Made by a program: the position numbers and the translations under genes. 64,000 bases of DNA, from contig JAJYYK010000012.1 of the NCBI GenBank assembly GCA_021801025.1, forward strand, positions 17,017 through 81,016, written 5' to 3'. The notes under the pieces were generated by a model. It was not told where the DNA came from, searched no databases, and saw only the letters and a program-made list of their open reading frames with translations. Of this stretch, positions 9,253-18,535 are shown one piece after another (position 1 is the stretch's first letter; the number at the start of each line of letters is the position of its first letter). The DNA is from Pseudomonadota bacterium (GTDB taxonomy: Bacteria > Pseudomonadota > Gammaproteobacteria > Burkholderiales > Sulfuriferulaceae).

Positions 9253-11997
9253 TTAGCTATGGAGCAGGCTATCGAGTTGTTGCCTGAGCTTGCCCACGGT
9301 GTCCAAAAATTGGGCTCGACGCCCTTGTTCCTGCTCAACCACCGCTGCCGGGGCGCGTTCAACAAAGCTGGCATTGCCCAGTTTGGCATCGCATTTGCCG
9401 ATTTCGCCTTCCACGCGGGCGATTTCTTTTTGTAGACGCGCAGATTCAGCCGGAATGTCGATGCTGACTTGCAACATCAAGCGGTAGTCTCCTGCAATGG
9501 CCACCGGCGCAGGTGAAGACGGCAGGCTGTCCATTAAGCTGACTTGCTCCAAACGGGCCAGCGCGGTGATATAGCCGGTTAATGGTTTCAGCGGCGCGCA
9601 ATCCCCAGCGATCGCCAGCGGCACCTTTTGTGCGGGGGAAAGGTTCATTTCACTGCGCAGGGTACGCACACTGCTGACCAATTGTTGCAGCAGTTCAATC
9701 TGGCTGTTGGCCGACGCATCAATTTGGGCAAGATTGGCGCGTGGGTAAGGTTGGGTCATGATGCTGTCGCCCGATTTCCCCGCCATTTTGGCCACGCTGT
9801 GCCACAGTTCTTCAGTGATAAACGGAATCAGGGGGTGCGCCAGACGTAAAGCGGTTTCCAGTATGCGAACCAGCGTGCGCCGGGTGGTGCGTGCCTGAAC
9901 AGGGTTTGCGTGTTGCAGTTGCACTTTGGCCAATTCCAGATACCAGTCGCAATATTCGTCCCAAATAAATTGGTATAACGCGCGCGCCACCATGTCGAAC
10001 CGGTAATCGGCAAACGCTTGTACAATTGCGATGTTGGCGTGCTGTAAACGACCAATAATCCATTTGTCCGCCAAACTGTATTCAAGCGGAAGCTGATCGT
10101 CAAGTGCGGTATCCTGATCGGTACAGTTCATTAACACGAAACGGGTGGCATTCCACAGCTTGTTGCAAAAGTTACGGTAGCCGTCGGCGCGTTGCAGGTC
10201 GAATTTAATGTCGCGGCCATGCGTGGCGAGGCTGGCAAAGGTAAAGCGCAAGGCATCTGTGCCGACAGGGGTAAACCCATCCGGGTAATCCGTCCGGGTT
10301 TGTTTGGCAATGCGCTCAGCCTGTTTTGGATTCATCATGCCTGTGGTACGTTTGGCAATCAGTTCATCGATGTGGATACCATCAATTAAATCAAGCGGAT
10401 CAATGACATTTCCTTTGGATTTGGACATTTTGTCGCCATGCGCATCGCGCACCAGTCCGGTGACATAGACTTCGCGGAAAGGAATCTGGTCGGTAAAATG
10501 CAGCGACATCATCACCATGCGCGCCACCCAGAAGAAGATGATGTCAAAACCTGTTACCAGCACCGCACCGGGCAGGAATTGTTGTAGTTCGGGTGTTTGC
10601 TTTGGCCAGCCCAGGGTTGAAAATGGCCATAAAGCGGAAGAAAACCAGGTGTCCAGCACGTCATTGTCACGGACCAGCGCCTTGTTCCCGGCTTGTTGTT
10701 GTGCCTCCTCAAGCGTGTGGGCAACATAAACTTTCCCGTCTTCGTCATACCATGCGGGAATGCGGTGCCCCCACCACAGTTGGCGCGAAATGCACCAGTC
10801 CTGGATGTTTTCCAGCCATTGCCGGTAAGTGGCGGTCCAGTTTTCAGGCACAAAGCGCAGTTCGCCGCTTTCAACTACTCCCAGTGCGCGTTTTGCCAGG
10901 CCTTCAGTGGCGACAAACCATTGTTCGGTAAGCAGGGGCTCAATGACCGCGTGGCTGCGGTCGCCGCGTGGCACCATCAGGGTGTGCGGTTTGGTGTGCG
11001 CCAAAGCCCCGTTTTGTTCCAATTCAGCCAGCAGTTTTTCGCGTGCAACATAACGGTCCAAACCCTGGTAAGCAGGGGGGCAAAGCTCATTCAATGTTGC
11101 GTCGGGCGACATGATGGCAACAGGCGCCAAATGATGGCGTTGTCCAACGGCATAGTCATTGAAATCGTGCGCCGGGGTAATCTTGACAATGCCCGTGCCA
11201 AAAGTCGGGTCAACGTAGTCGTCAGCAATGACCGGAATACTGCGCTCTGCCACCGGGATGCGCACGGTGCGGCCAATTAAATGGCGGTAACGCTCGTCTT
11301 CGGGATGTACGGCCACAGCCACGTCGCCAAACAAGGTTTCCGGACGCGTGGTGGCGACTTCAATATGGCCGTCTTCTCCGTCTATCATGTAGCGAATATG
11401 CCACATATGGCCGGCTTCTTCGCTGGCAACGACCTCCAGATCCGACACGGCCGTACCCAGCACCGGATCCCAGTTAACCAGGCGGCGACCACGGTAAATC
11501 AAACCTTCGCGGTGCAGGCGTACAAAAACCTCCGTGACGGCTTCGGACAACCCTGCATCCATCGTAAACCGTTCGCGCTCCCAGTCGCAGGAGGCGCCCA
11601 GTCGGCGCATTTGGGTGGTGATGGTGGAGCCGGACTGCCCCTTCCATTCCCAGACTTTTTCCACAAACACTTCGCGACCCAAATCATGACGGGAAATGTT
11701 TTGCGCATCCAATTGCCTTTCCACCACAATCTGGGTGGCAATGCCAGCATGATCGGTGCCGGGTTGCCATAAGGTATTGTCGCCGCACATGCGGTGATAA
11801 CGAATCAACGCATCCATGATGGTGTGCTGGAAGGCGTGCCCCATGTGCAGGGTGCCGGTGACATTCGGTGGGGGCAGCATGATGCAGTAGGCGGGCGCGT
11901 GCTCATCCATACTGGGGCGAAAATAACCGGCAGCCTCCCAATGGGCGTACCAGCGTGTTTCGATGTCGCGGGGTTCAAAACTTTTGGCGAGTTCCAT
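9253..11997 (-). CDS. valS: Valyl-tRNA synthetase
   Basis: A 914-residue class Ia aminoacyl-tRNA synthetase that charges tRNA-Val and edits mischarged threonine. Visible signatures: the HIGH-type motif in [15 protein letters not shown] near residues 43-57, the KMSKS motif in [10 protein letters not shown], the CP1 editing domain between them, and a C-terminal coiled-coil tRNA arm ([20 protein letters not shown]...). Length is close to the family norm. It lies in a minus-strand run with pepA and holC upstream and earP-efp downstream; the pepA-holC-valS order is common in Proteobacteria. Confidence 0.97.
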   Translation of the reverse strand: MELAKSFEPRDIETRWYAHWEAAGYFRPSMDEHAPAYCIMLPPPNVTGTLHMGHAFQHTIMDALIRYHRMCGDNTLWQPGTDHAGIATQIVVERQLDAQNISRHDLGREVFVEKVWEWKGQSGSTITTQMRRLGASCDWERERFTMDAGLSEAVTEVFVRLHREGLIYRGRRLVNWDPVLGTAVSDLEVVASEEAGHMWHIRYMIDGEDGHIEVATTRPETLFGDVAVAVHPEDERYRHLIGRTVRIPVAERSIPVIADDYVDPTFGTGIVKITPAHDFNDYAVGQRHHLAPVAIMSPDATLNELCPPAYQGLDRYVAREKLLAELEQNGALAHTKPHTLMVPRGDRSHAVIEPLLTEQWFVATEGLAKRALGVVESGELRFVPENWTATYRQWLENIQDWCISRQLWWGHRIPAWYDEDGKVYVAHTLEEAQQQAGNKALVRDNDVLDTWFSSALWPFSTLGWPKQTPELQQFLPGAVLVTGFDIIFFWVARMVMMSLHFTDQIPFREVYVTGLVRDAHGDKMSKSKGNVIDPLDLIDGIHIDELIAKRTTGMMNPKQAERIAKQTRTDYPDGFTPVGTDALRFTFASLATHGRDIKFDLQRADGYRNFCNKLWNATRFVLMNCTDQDTALDDQLPLEYSLADKWIIGRLQHANIAIVQAFADYRFDMVARALYQFIWDEYCDWYLELAKVQLQHANPVQARTTRRTLVRILETALRLAHPLIPFITEELWHSVAKMAGKSGDSIMTQPYPRANLAQIDASANSQIELLQQLVSSVRTLRSEMNLSPAQKVPLAIAGDCAPLKPLTGYITALARLEQVSLMDSLPSSPAPVAIAGDYRLMLQVSIDIPAESARLQKEIARVEGEIGKCDAKLGNASFVERAPAAVVEQEQGRRAQFLDTVGKLRQQLDSLLHS

Positions 11998-12033
11998 AAT
12001 GTGCGTGTCTATTAAACTTGTGTCATAAAGGGG

Positions 12034-12423
12034 TTAATCGTTTCGACTGTTTGCAAAGCCGTGTTGAGTGAGGGTGCTGTGCACGCTGTCGTGAACCAAT
12101 ACGCCAAGTTGCGTGCGCAGGGACTGCATGCTCCCGGCGATGGATCTGGCCACTGCTTGCTGAATTTGTTCGGTGAGCAGCGGTGCCAGTTGTGTTTCAA
12201 TTTGGGCGGTAAGCCCTTGCATGATTTGTTCAACCAGGGCGTTGGAAATACCCTGGTCGGCAAGTTTGCCCCGTAGAGTGAGCACTGCATCGCCCAGTTG
12301 AACAATATCGTTGAGCACCGGCAGAAGACTGTCGTCGGGGGCTGGGTCCAGTGCCGATACGGGTTGCTGGCCCTTGTATTTGTTCATCAGTTGTTGCATT
12401 TTTTCGAGTACGGGATCTTGCAT
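12034..12423 (-). CDS. Hypothetical protein between holC and valS
   Basis: A 129-residue soluble protein that I do not recognise. It is rich in Gln, Leu and Ala and looks mainly helical. The N-terminus reads MQDPVLEKMQQLMNKYKGQQ, followed by an acidic linker (DPAPDDSLLP) and long amphipathic helices (ALVEQIMQGLTAQIETQL, then EQIQQAVARSIAGS). No signal peptide, membrane segment or cysteine motif is seen. It is 12 bp after holC and 36 bp before valS on the same strand, inside an otherwise conserved pepA-holC-valS order, so it is likely translated. No function is proposed. Confidence 0.65.
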   Translation of the reverse strand: MQDPVLEKMQQLMNKYKGQQPVSALDPAPDDSLLPVLNDIVQLGDAVLTLRGKLADQGISNALVEQIMQGLTAQIETQLAPLLTEQIQQAVARSIAGSMQSLRTQLGVLVHDSVHSTLTQHGFANSRND

Positions 12424-12435
12424 GACGGGTTCGCC

Positions 12436-12855
12436 TTAAGGTGCCATATTGTGGTTGTGCAGCGCATAGCCGCGTTCCTGGTAAAAGCGCCAGCGCAGGC
12501 GGGCTGCCTGGCGGTCACTTTCATCTGTGCTGACAATCTCTATTAATCGTTCAAAACGGCTAAAGAAGCCTGGCGGCTGTTCGGACAAGTTGATGAGCAC
12601 GTCGCAATGCGGCAAGTCTCCGATGTCTGTACCTAAGACAATGGGTGTGGTCGGCGCATGTGCCGCATGGCTACGCGCATGGGGCAGGAAACTGGTGGCA
12701 GGGGTTAGCCACCATTGTGCATCGATGCGGTCTAACTCGGATTCATCCTGACTGTAGACCATAATTGCCTTGTTTTGTTGCCAGGCTTTGTAGGCGATGC
12801 GTCGGGCCAGTTCCAGCTTGTCGGAAGCTTGCGAGTAAAAATCAACTTGCGTCAT
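12436..12855 (-). CDS. holC: DNA polymerase III chi subunit
   Basis: A 139-residue HolC homologue. The N-terminal VDFYSQASDKLELARRIAYKA and the central WWLTPATSFLPHA and VLINLSEQPPGFFSRFERLIEIV segments are family hallmarks. Chi belongs to the clamp-loader complex and connects DNA polymerase III holoenzyme with single-stranded-DNA-binding protein. The start overlaps the pepA stop by 4 bp (ATGA type), indicating coupled translation in the same minus-strand operon. Confidence 0.93.
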   Translation of the reverse strand: MTQVDFYSQASDKLELARRIAYKAWQQNKAIMVYSQDESELDRIDAQWWLTPATSFLPHARSHAAHAPTTPIVLGTDIGDLPHCDVLINLSEQPPGFFSRFERLIEIVSTDESDRQAARLRWRFYQERGYALHNHNMAP

Positions 12856-14345
12856 TTTTGTTTTGCTGCCCGTGCTGCCAAAAAGTGGGTGAGCAATGGC
12901 ACAGGGCGGCCTGTACCGCCTTTTTCCTTACCGGATTTCCATGCTGTTCCTGCAATATCGAGATGTGCCCAAGGGTATTTTTTGGTGAAGCGTGACAGGA
13001 AACACGCGGCGGTGATCGAACCGCCAGGGCGCCCGCCAATGTTGCCGATGTCGGCAAAATTACTGTCCAGCTGGCTTTGATATTCGTCCCACAACGGCAT
13101 GCGCCATGCGCGATCCTGGGCCGCAACCCCCGCTTGTTCCAGCTCAGCGGCCAAAGTATCATGACTGCTGAACAAACCGCTGGCGTGGTGACCCAAGGCG
13201 ATGACGCATGCGCCAGTCAGTGTGGCCACATCAATCACCAGTTCAGGTTTGAAGCGTTCGGCGTAAGTCAGGGCGTCGCACAGGATGAGACGCCCTTCGG
13301 CATCGGTATTCAGAATTTCTATGGTTTGACCTGAAAGTGATGTCACGATGTCGCCCGGTTTAACCGCCAGGCCATCAGGCATATTTTCACAGCTCGGTAT
13401 CAATACCACGAGATTTAAAGGAAGCTTCAGGCTGATACAGGCTTGTAAAGTACCCAACACACTGGCCGCACCGCACATGTCGTATTTCATCTCATCCATT
13501 TCCGCACCCGGTTTGAGCGAAATACCCCCTGAATCAAATGTAATGCCTTTGCCCACCAGGACGATAGGAGCGCTGTCATGTGCACCGCCGTTGTATTGCA
13601 AGACAATAAATTTCGGTGCTTCGTGGCTGCCTTTCGCCACAGCCAGCAGGGCACCCATGCCCAGTTTTTCCATGTCTTTGCGTTCGAGTACCTCATATTT
13701 CAGATCGTGTGCTTTGGCCAGTTTGTGGGCCTGTTTGGCCAAATAGGTCGGTGTGCACACATTGCCGGGTAAATTACCGAGATCTTTGGCAAGTTCCACT
13801 CCTTCAGCAATGGACAAGGCTTTGCGGCATGCGGCTTCGGCCAGTTGCGTGGTGTCTGTATGAACAATCAGATTGAGTTTTTTGAGGTGCTTGCCCACTG
13901 GCTCATGTTTGCTTTTTAGTTTCCCAACCAGGTAACGTTGGGCGTGGGCAGTGCGTACAGCCTGTTCGATTTTCCAGTTGATGTCGCAATCGGAGACGAT
14001 TTCATCGAATAAATACAGCGCGGCACTGGCAGTGCCGCCAGCGTACAGCGTGTTCATGACCCCGGAAATGATATCCAGGTAAGCTTTTCCATTGAGTTCG
14101 TCGCTTTTGCCTAAACCCACCAGAAGTACCCGTTCACCCAGAACATTGGGTACGCTGTGCAGCATCAATGTGCTGCCGACTTTACCTTCCAAATCGCCGG
14201 TTGCTAAAATTTTACTCAAATAGCCGCCGCTGATGCTATCCAAATGTTGCGCACTGGCGGATAATTGGCGCGATTCATAGATGCCTACCACGCTGCAGGC
14301 AGCGCGTTGTTTTTCAATGGGGGTGTTTTTGATGTGATATTCCAT
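12852..14345 (-). CDS. pepA: Leucyl aminopeptidase (M17)
   Basis: A 497-residue M17 cytosolic aminopeptidase. The C-terminal catalytic half has the two-metal motifs GKGITFDSGGISLKP and the signature NTDAEGRLIL, with the conserved YDMCGAASV segment between them. It removes N-terminal residues, preferring Leu, and in some bacteria also acts as a DNA-binding accessory factor in site-specific recombination; only the peptidase role follows from sequence. It is the first gene of the pepA-holC-unknown-valS-earP-efp run and is divergent from lptF across a 101-bp gap that must carry both promoters. Confidence 0.96.
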   Translation of the reverse strand: MEYHIKNTPIEKQRAACSVVGIYESRQLSASAQHLDSISGGYLSKILATGDLEGKVGSTLMLHSVPNVLGERVLLVGLGKSDELNGKAYLDIISGVMNTLYAGGTASAALYLFDEIVSDCDINWKIEQAVRTAHAQRYLVGKLKSKHEPVGKHLKKLNLIVHTDTTQLAEAACRKALSIAEGVELAKDLGNLPGNVCTPTYLAKQAHKLAKAHDLKYEVLERKDMEKLGMGALLAVAKGSHEAPKFIVLQYNGGAHDSAPIVLVGKGITFDSGGISLKPGAEMDEMKYDMCGAASVLGTLQACISLKLPLNLVVLIPSCENMPDGLAVKPGDIVTSLSGQTIEILNTDAEGRLILCDALTYAERFKPELVIDVATLTGACVIALGHHASGLFSSHDTLAAELEQAGVAAQDRAWRMPLWDEYQSQLDSNFADIGNIGGRPGGSITAACFLSRFTKKYPWAHLDIAGTAWKSGKEKGGTGRPVPLLTHFLAARAAKQK

Positions 14346-14446
14346 GGGATGTCCTATCGTTTTATTTTAAAAAATTGTTGCAGTATGGTAAATACCTCCC
14401 ATTATTTGCAGTCTTTCAGATAAAAGTCAAAACAAGTCGAGTTATT

Positions 14447-15526
14447 ATGTTTTTTCAACGTGCTTTGTGGCGCGAGTTGGTGATCAATTATGTGAGCGTG
14501 TTGATGGTGTTGCTAACCATCACGACCACGACCCTGTTCATTCGTTTGCTTGGCGATGCCGCACATGGCGAGCTCGAAGTGAATGCAGTGCTTGTCTTTT
14601 TGGGCTTTGGGGTATTCAATTTCTTGCCTTTGATCTTGTCTTTGACTTTGTTCATCGCGATTATCATGGCTTTTGCACGTGCCTACCGGGAGAGTGAGAT
14701 GGTGGTGTGGGCAAGTGCGGGTTTGGGTTTAACGGCGTGGGTACGGCCCGTGTTGATGTTTGCCATGCCCGTGGTGTTGCTTATTGGCGCTTTGAATTTT
14801 GCGGTGATTCCCTGGGCTCTGAGCAAAAAGGATGATTTTCGAAAATATATGGACCGGCGCGATGAATTGTCGGTCATTTCACCGGGGATGTTCACGGAAT
14901 CGAAGCAGCCTGGCGGCGGCGTGTTTTTTGTTGAGTCTCTGGCGGAAAACGGTACGCAGGCAAAACATGTGTTTATCCAGTCGATGAATAAGCAAGTCTT
15001 GGGCATCACTGTGGCGCAAACGGCGGTGCACCGTCAATTGGCCGATGGTGAGCGGTTTTTGGTGTTGCAAAACGGACATCGCTATGAAGGGGTTCCAGGG
15101 CAGGCGGATTATAAAGTTTCGGAGTTTGGTGAATACTGGATGCAGGTCTTGCCGCAAACTTTGTCGATACACCGTGACTATGGCGCGAATGCTCAATCAA
15201 CTTTGGCCTTGTTGCGTCAACCTACCCCGATTAACCAGGCGGAATTTGTGTGGCGCAGTGGTTTTCCATTGAGCGCGCTGGTACTGTCTCTGTTCGCGAT
15301 TCCTTTGAGTTTTGTTAATCCGCGTGCGGGGCGGTCTTTTACATTAATTTTGGCGTTGTTGATTTTTGTGATTTACAACAATCTGCTGAATATTGTTGAA
15401 GCCTGGGTGGCGCAGGGTCGCATCGGTTTTGTGGCAGGTTTGCTGGGATTGCATGGGGTAATGGGCTTGATTATGTTGGGCATGTTTTGGCAAAGGGTGA
15501 CTATGCGTAGTCTGAGATGGTGGTGA
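14447..15526 (+). CDS. lptF: LPS export ABC permease LptF
   Basis: A 359-residue inner-membrane permease of the LptF/LptG family: three N-terminal membrane helices (starting VINYVSVLMVLLTI), a periplasmic beta-jellyroll of about 140 residues, then three C-terminal helices. With LptG and the LptB ATPase it extracts lipopolysaccharide from the inner membrane and passes it to the LptC-LptA bridge. The ATG at 14447 is chosen because family homology starts at MFFQRALWREL; the frame extends 24 codons further upstream without support. It is followed directly by lptG with a one-base TGATG overlap. Confidence 0.94.
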   Translation: MFFQRALWRELVINYVSVLMVLLTITTTTLFIRLLGDAAHGELEVNAVLVFLGFGVFNFLPLILSLTLFIAIIMAFARAYRESEMVVWASAGLGLTAWVRPVLMFAMPVVLLIGALNFAVIPWALSKKDDFRKYMDRRDELSVISPGMFTESKQPGGGVFFVESLAENGTQAKHVFIQSMNKQVLGITVAQTAVHRQLADGERFLVLQNGHRYEGVPGQADYKVSEFGEYWMQVLPQTLSIHRDYGANAQSTLALLRQPTPINQAEFVWRSGFPLSALVLSLFAIPLSFVNPRAGRSFTLILALLIFVIYNNLLNIVEAWVAQGRIGFVAGLLGLHGVMGLIMLGMFWQRVTMRSLRWW

Positions 15527-16596
15527 TGCGTATCATCGTTCGCTACCTGGCCACAGAAGTTATTTCGGCCTCTTTATTTGTATTTGCCGCATTGGCTACT
15601 TTGTTTGCCTTGTTTGATTTGATCAATGAGATGGACCTGTTAGGCAATGGCAGTTATGGGTTTGTGAGCATATTGTGGTATGTGTTGCTGAATGTGCCTG
15701 GGCATCTGTATGAATTGTTACCGGTGGCAGCCTTAATCGGCAGTTTGCTGGCGTTGTCGCGTCTGGTGGCCAATTCCGAGTTTTCTGTCATGTTGGTATC
15801 GGGTTTGTCCATGCGGCGTATTGCAGGTTACATGATGCTGATTGGACTGGTTTTTACCCTGATTACGATGGTGTTTGGAGAAATCATCGCGCCCGCGACG
15901 GATCGCTATGCGGAGCAGATGAAACTTAAAGCGACGCATCAATTGGTGGCACAGTCCTTTCGTTCCGGTTTATGGATACGCGATCACAATCAATTCATCA
16001 ATGTACGCGAAGTGACGCCTGACGGTCAGTTGCGAGGCGTGAATGTGTACGCGTTTGACGATAAATTTCATTTGCTTCATATTTTAAGTGCGGCGAGTGG
16101 TCATTTTTTGCATGATAACTTGTGGCAATTGCATCACATTGATGAGACGGATTTCGGTCCGCAAAATATTCAGGTACAACATCTTCCGCAAGAACAGTGG
16201 CAGTCGGTATTGACACCCAGTATTATGAATGTGTTGTTGCTTGCGCCAGAAAAAATGTCTGCGCATGATTTGTGGTTGTATGTCCTTCATTTGCGTGACA
16301 ATCATCAACCCAGTGAGCGTTATGAGATCGCTTTATGGAGCAAACTGGTTTACCCCCTGGCAGCACCCATTATGCTGTTGCTTACCGTGCCTTTTGCATG
16401 GCATCGCCCACGCGCAGGTTCTGTCGGAACGCGCGCTTTTATGGGAATTATGGTAGGGTTAAGTTTTAATTTATCTAACCGGTTGTTTGCTTATGTGGGG
16501 TTGCTTAATGGGTGGTCAGCCCTGATGAGTGTTCTTCTGCCAAGCCTGATATTTTTGTTGTTGGGTTGGGTCTTGCTGCTGAGAGCGGAGATTTGA
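15526..16596 (+). CDS. lptG: LPS export ABC permease LptG
   Basis: A 356-residue partner of LptF with the same layout: N-terminal helices (MRIIVRYLATEVISASLFVF), a periplasmic jellyroll domain, and C-terminal helices including a PRAGSVGTRAFMGIMVGLSF segment typical of LptG. It forms the heterodimeric channel of the LptB2FG transporter. The ATG at 15526 overlaps the lptF stop by one base; an alternative ATG at 15517 would add three residues. Both copies are full length, so the transporter should be functional. Confidence 0.94.
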   Translation: MRIIVRYLATEVISASLFVFAALATLFALFDLINEMDLLGNGSYGFVSILWYVLLNVPGHLYELLPVAALIGSLLALSRLVANSEFSVMLVSGLSMRRIAGYMMLIGLVFTLITMVFGEIIAPATDRYAEQMKLKATHQLVAQSFRSGLWIRDHNQFINVREVTPDGQLRGVNVYAFDDKFHLLHILSAASGHFLHDNLWQLHHIDETDFGPQNIQVQHLPQEQWQSVLTPSIMNVLLLAPEKMSAHDLWLYVLHLRDNHQPSERYEIALWSKLVYPLAAPIMLLLTVPFAWHRPRAGSVGTRAFMGIMVGLSFNLSNRLFAYVGLLNGWSALMSVLLPSLIFLLLGWVLLLRAEI

Positions 16597-16633
16597 GGTG
16601 TGTAATATGTAATACTTGAGACGCATTTTTGAA

Positions 16634-17047
16634 TTAGCGTTTTTTACTCTGAATCAGGCGTGTGCCGCTCAATCTGTCGTGTAAAAACTGGCGGTCCCGA
16701 TCCACCAATGCCCACAACTGACTGATGCCAATCAAACACACGGACAAAACAAAGCGCAGCGTCGCCCGCGGAAAACTGAGTGGCCTGTTGTCAACAGTCA
16801 CCAGGCGTATGTGCCAGGTTTTCATGGCCAGCGATTGGCCCCGCATCCACATCCAGATAAAATACATACCTGTTATACCCAGCAAATAAATTTGCAATGC
16901 CGTCTTGATTTCGGGTGAATGCGCATTGTGCGTTAAACTGATAAAAAGGTAATCGGCGACAAATAACAGGGCCAATAACAGCAGCAGTTCGTAAAACAGT
17001 GCGGCGTAACGTCTGATGAGGCTGGCAGTGGGTGGGTTAATTTCCAT
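16634..17047 (-). CDS. RDD family membrane protein
   Basis: A 137-residue membrane protein of the RDD family: an early arginine (ASLIRRYAAL), a helix ELLLLLALLFVADYLFI, a second helix IYLLGITGMYFIWMWM, the GQSLAMKTWHIRLV motif, and DRDRQFLHDRLSGTRLI with the conserved Asp cluster at the end. RDD proteins are widespread, and some have been linked to ion transport or protease regulation, but no role can be assigned here. It lies alone on the minus strand between lptG and dusB. Confidence 0.85.
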   Translation of the reverse strand: MEINPPTASLIRRYAALFYELLLLLALLFVADYLFISLTHNAHSPEIKTALQIYLLGITGMYFIWMWMRGQSLAMKTWHIRLVTVDNRPLSFPRATLRFVLSVCLIGISQLWALVDRDRQFLHDRLSGTRLIQSKKR

Positions 17048-17161
17048 TTTATCGTACAGTGGGATGAAATAAAAAAACTGACAAAAAATGGAGTGTACAC
17101 CAAGTGTGTGAGGATTTTGAGCTCATTTTTAAACAACATGGGACTCTGTTTGGCGGATATT

Positions 17162-17190
17162 TTTACGGGCAGGGGCATCAGTGGTAGAAT
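17162..17190 (+). promoter_or_regulatory. Candidate promoter of dusB-fis
   Basis: A TTTACG at 17162-17167 and a TAGAAT at 17185-17190 are separated by 17 bp, a good sigma70 arrangement. It lies about 28 bp before the dusB ATG, in the gap between the divergently transcribed RDD gene and dusB. Confidence 0.5.
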
Positions 17191-17217
17191 TGCGCCTTAG
17201 TTTGATTTTAATCCGTC

Positions 17218-18246
17218 ATGCGTATTGGTCCCTATCTCTTAAAAAATAATTTAATCGTTGCGCCGATGGCTGGCGTGACGGATCGTCCTTTTCGCCAGCT
17301 GTGCAAGCGCTTGGGCGCAGGCATGGCCGTGTCGGAGATGGTGACTTCCAATTCGTTGCTTTACGGTTCGGCCAAGACACGTCGTCGCGCTAACCATGAA
17401 GGCGAGGTGGATCCCATTTCGGTACAAATTGCCGGTGCGGATCCGAAAATGATGGCAGATGCTGCGCGGTATAATGTTGAGCACGGCGCGCAAATTATTG
17501 ACATTAATATGGGTTGTCCGGCAAAAAAAGTCTGCAATGTCATGGCGGGTTCTGCGTTGTTACAAAATGAGAAGTTGGTCAGTCAAATTTTAACTGCGGT
17601 GGTGGCCGCAGTGCCGGGTGTTCCGGTTACGCTCAAAGCGCGTACCGGATGGGATAAACAACACCGCAACGCCTTGTCTATTTTAAAAATTGCCGAAAAC
17701 AGCGGTGTGCAAGCCCTGGCTTTGCATGGTCGTACGCGTGCTTGTGCTTATACTGGGCACGCTGAATATGATACGATAGCCGCCGTCAAAGCTGTGGCGC
17801 AGATTCCCGTTGTGGCCAATGGTGACATCACGACGCCAGAGCAGGCGGCCTATGTGTTGCATTACACGGGGGCGGATGCCGTCATGATAGGGCGCGCCGC
17901 ACAAGGTCGCCCGTGGATATTTCGCGAAATTGATTATTTTTTGCGTACCGGTAACCGTATGCCTTCACCGGAAATTAAAGAAATTTATCAGGTTTTGCAT
18001 GAGCATATGCTTGATCTGTATGGTTTTTATGGTGAAGAAGCGGGGGTGAAGATTGCCCGTAAGCACATTTCCTGGTACACGCGCGGTTTGCGAGATTCGG
18101 CGCGATTTCGGCATCAAATGAATACATTGCCAGATGTGAAGCAACAGTTGGTCGCCGTGGGTGAGTTTTTTGAGCAATGTCAGCATTATGGTGAACGAAT
18201 CGATGACGCAGCGAGTGAGTGCAATATTGCGGTGGAGGCACAGTGA
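17218..18246 (+). CDS. dusB: tRNA-dihydrouridine synthase B
   Basis: A 342-residue FMN-dependent TIM-barrel enzyme that reduces uridine in the tRNA D-loop. The sequence starts with LIVAPMAGVTDRPFR, has the catalytic cysteine region (NMGCPAKKVCNVMAGSALL) and the phosphate-binding VVANGDI and DAVMIGRAAQGRPWIF blocks typical of DusB. It is followed by fis with a GTGA overlap, the same dusB-fis arrangement as in enterobacteria, where expression peaks on entry into fast growth. A likely promoter lies just upstream. Confidence 0.95.
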   Translation: MRIGPYLLKNNLIVAPMAGVTDRPFRQLCKRLGAGMAVSEMVTSNSLLYGSAKTRRRANHEGEVDPISVQIAGADPKMMADAARYNVEHGAQIIDINMGCPAKKVCNVMAGSALLQNEKLVSQILTAVVAAVPGVPVTLKARTGWDKQHRNALSILKIAENSGVQALALHGRTRACAYTGHAEYDTIAAVKAVAQIPVVANGDITTPEQAAYVLHYTGADAVMIGRAAQGRPWIFREIDYFLRTGNRMPSPEIKEIYQVLHEHMLDLYGFYGEEAGVKIARKHISWYTRGLRDSARFRHQMNTLPDVKQQLVAVGEFFEQCQHYGERIDDAASECNIAVEAQ

Positions 18247-18488
18247 ACAAGTGGAATAGTCGGGGCGAAATAGTGGCCTGCGTTGAGCAGGCGATGGATA
18301 TGTACTTTAAAGATTTGGACGGCGAATTGCCTAGCGGCATTTATGACATGGTACTCGCGTGTGTTGAACGTCCGTTGATCGAAAAAATGCTGCATTTTTC
18401 GCAGGGTAATCAGACCCGGGCAGCAGAGTACCTGGGAATTAACCGCAATACATTACGTAAAAAAATGGCGCAGTACAATTTGCAGTGA
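18243..18488 (+). CDS. fis: DNA-binding protein Fis
   Basis: An 81-residue Fis homologue. The C-terminal helix-turn-helix [21 protein letters not shown] is strongly conserved. Fis bends DNA, shapes the nucleoid and activates rRNA promoters in fast growth. The start is taken as the GTG at 18243, which overlaps the dusB stop as GTGA and has GGTGGAGG spaced a few bases upstream; a start at 18219 would add eight residues unlike the family. purH follows 47 bp downstream. Confidence 0.93.
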   Translation: MNKWNSRGEIVACVEQAMDMYFKDLDGELPSGIYDMVLACVERPLIEKMLHFSQGNQTRAAEYLGINRNTLRKKMAQYNLQ

Positions 18489-18535
18489 CGTGTCGTGCTG
18501 TGCCTGTGGCAGCAATTACTTTTTTGGATTTTGAT

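Noticed and set aside
10693..11280. 195-codon frame on the plus strand
   Set aside because: It is fully antisense to valS, whose protein is conserved along its full length.
18485..18535. GTG start of purH overlapping the fis stop
   Set aside because: The 17 extra residues do not match the PurH family, whose N-terminus fits the ATG at 18536.
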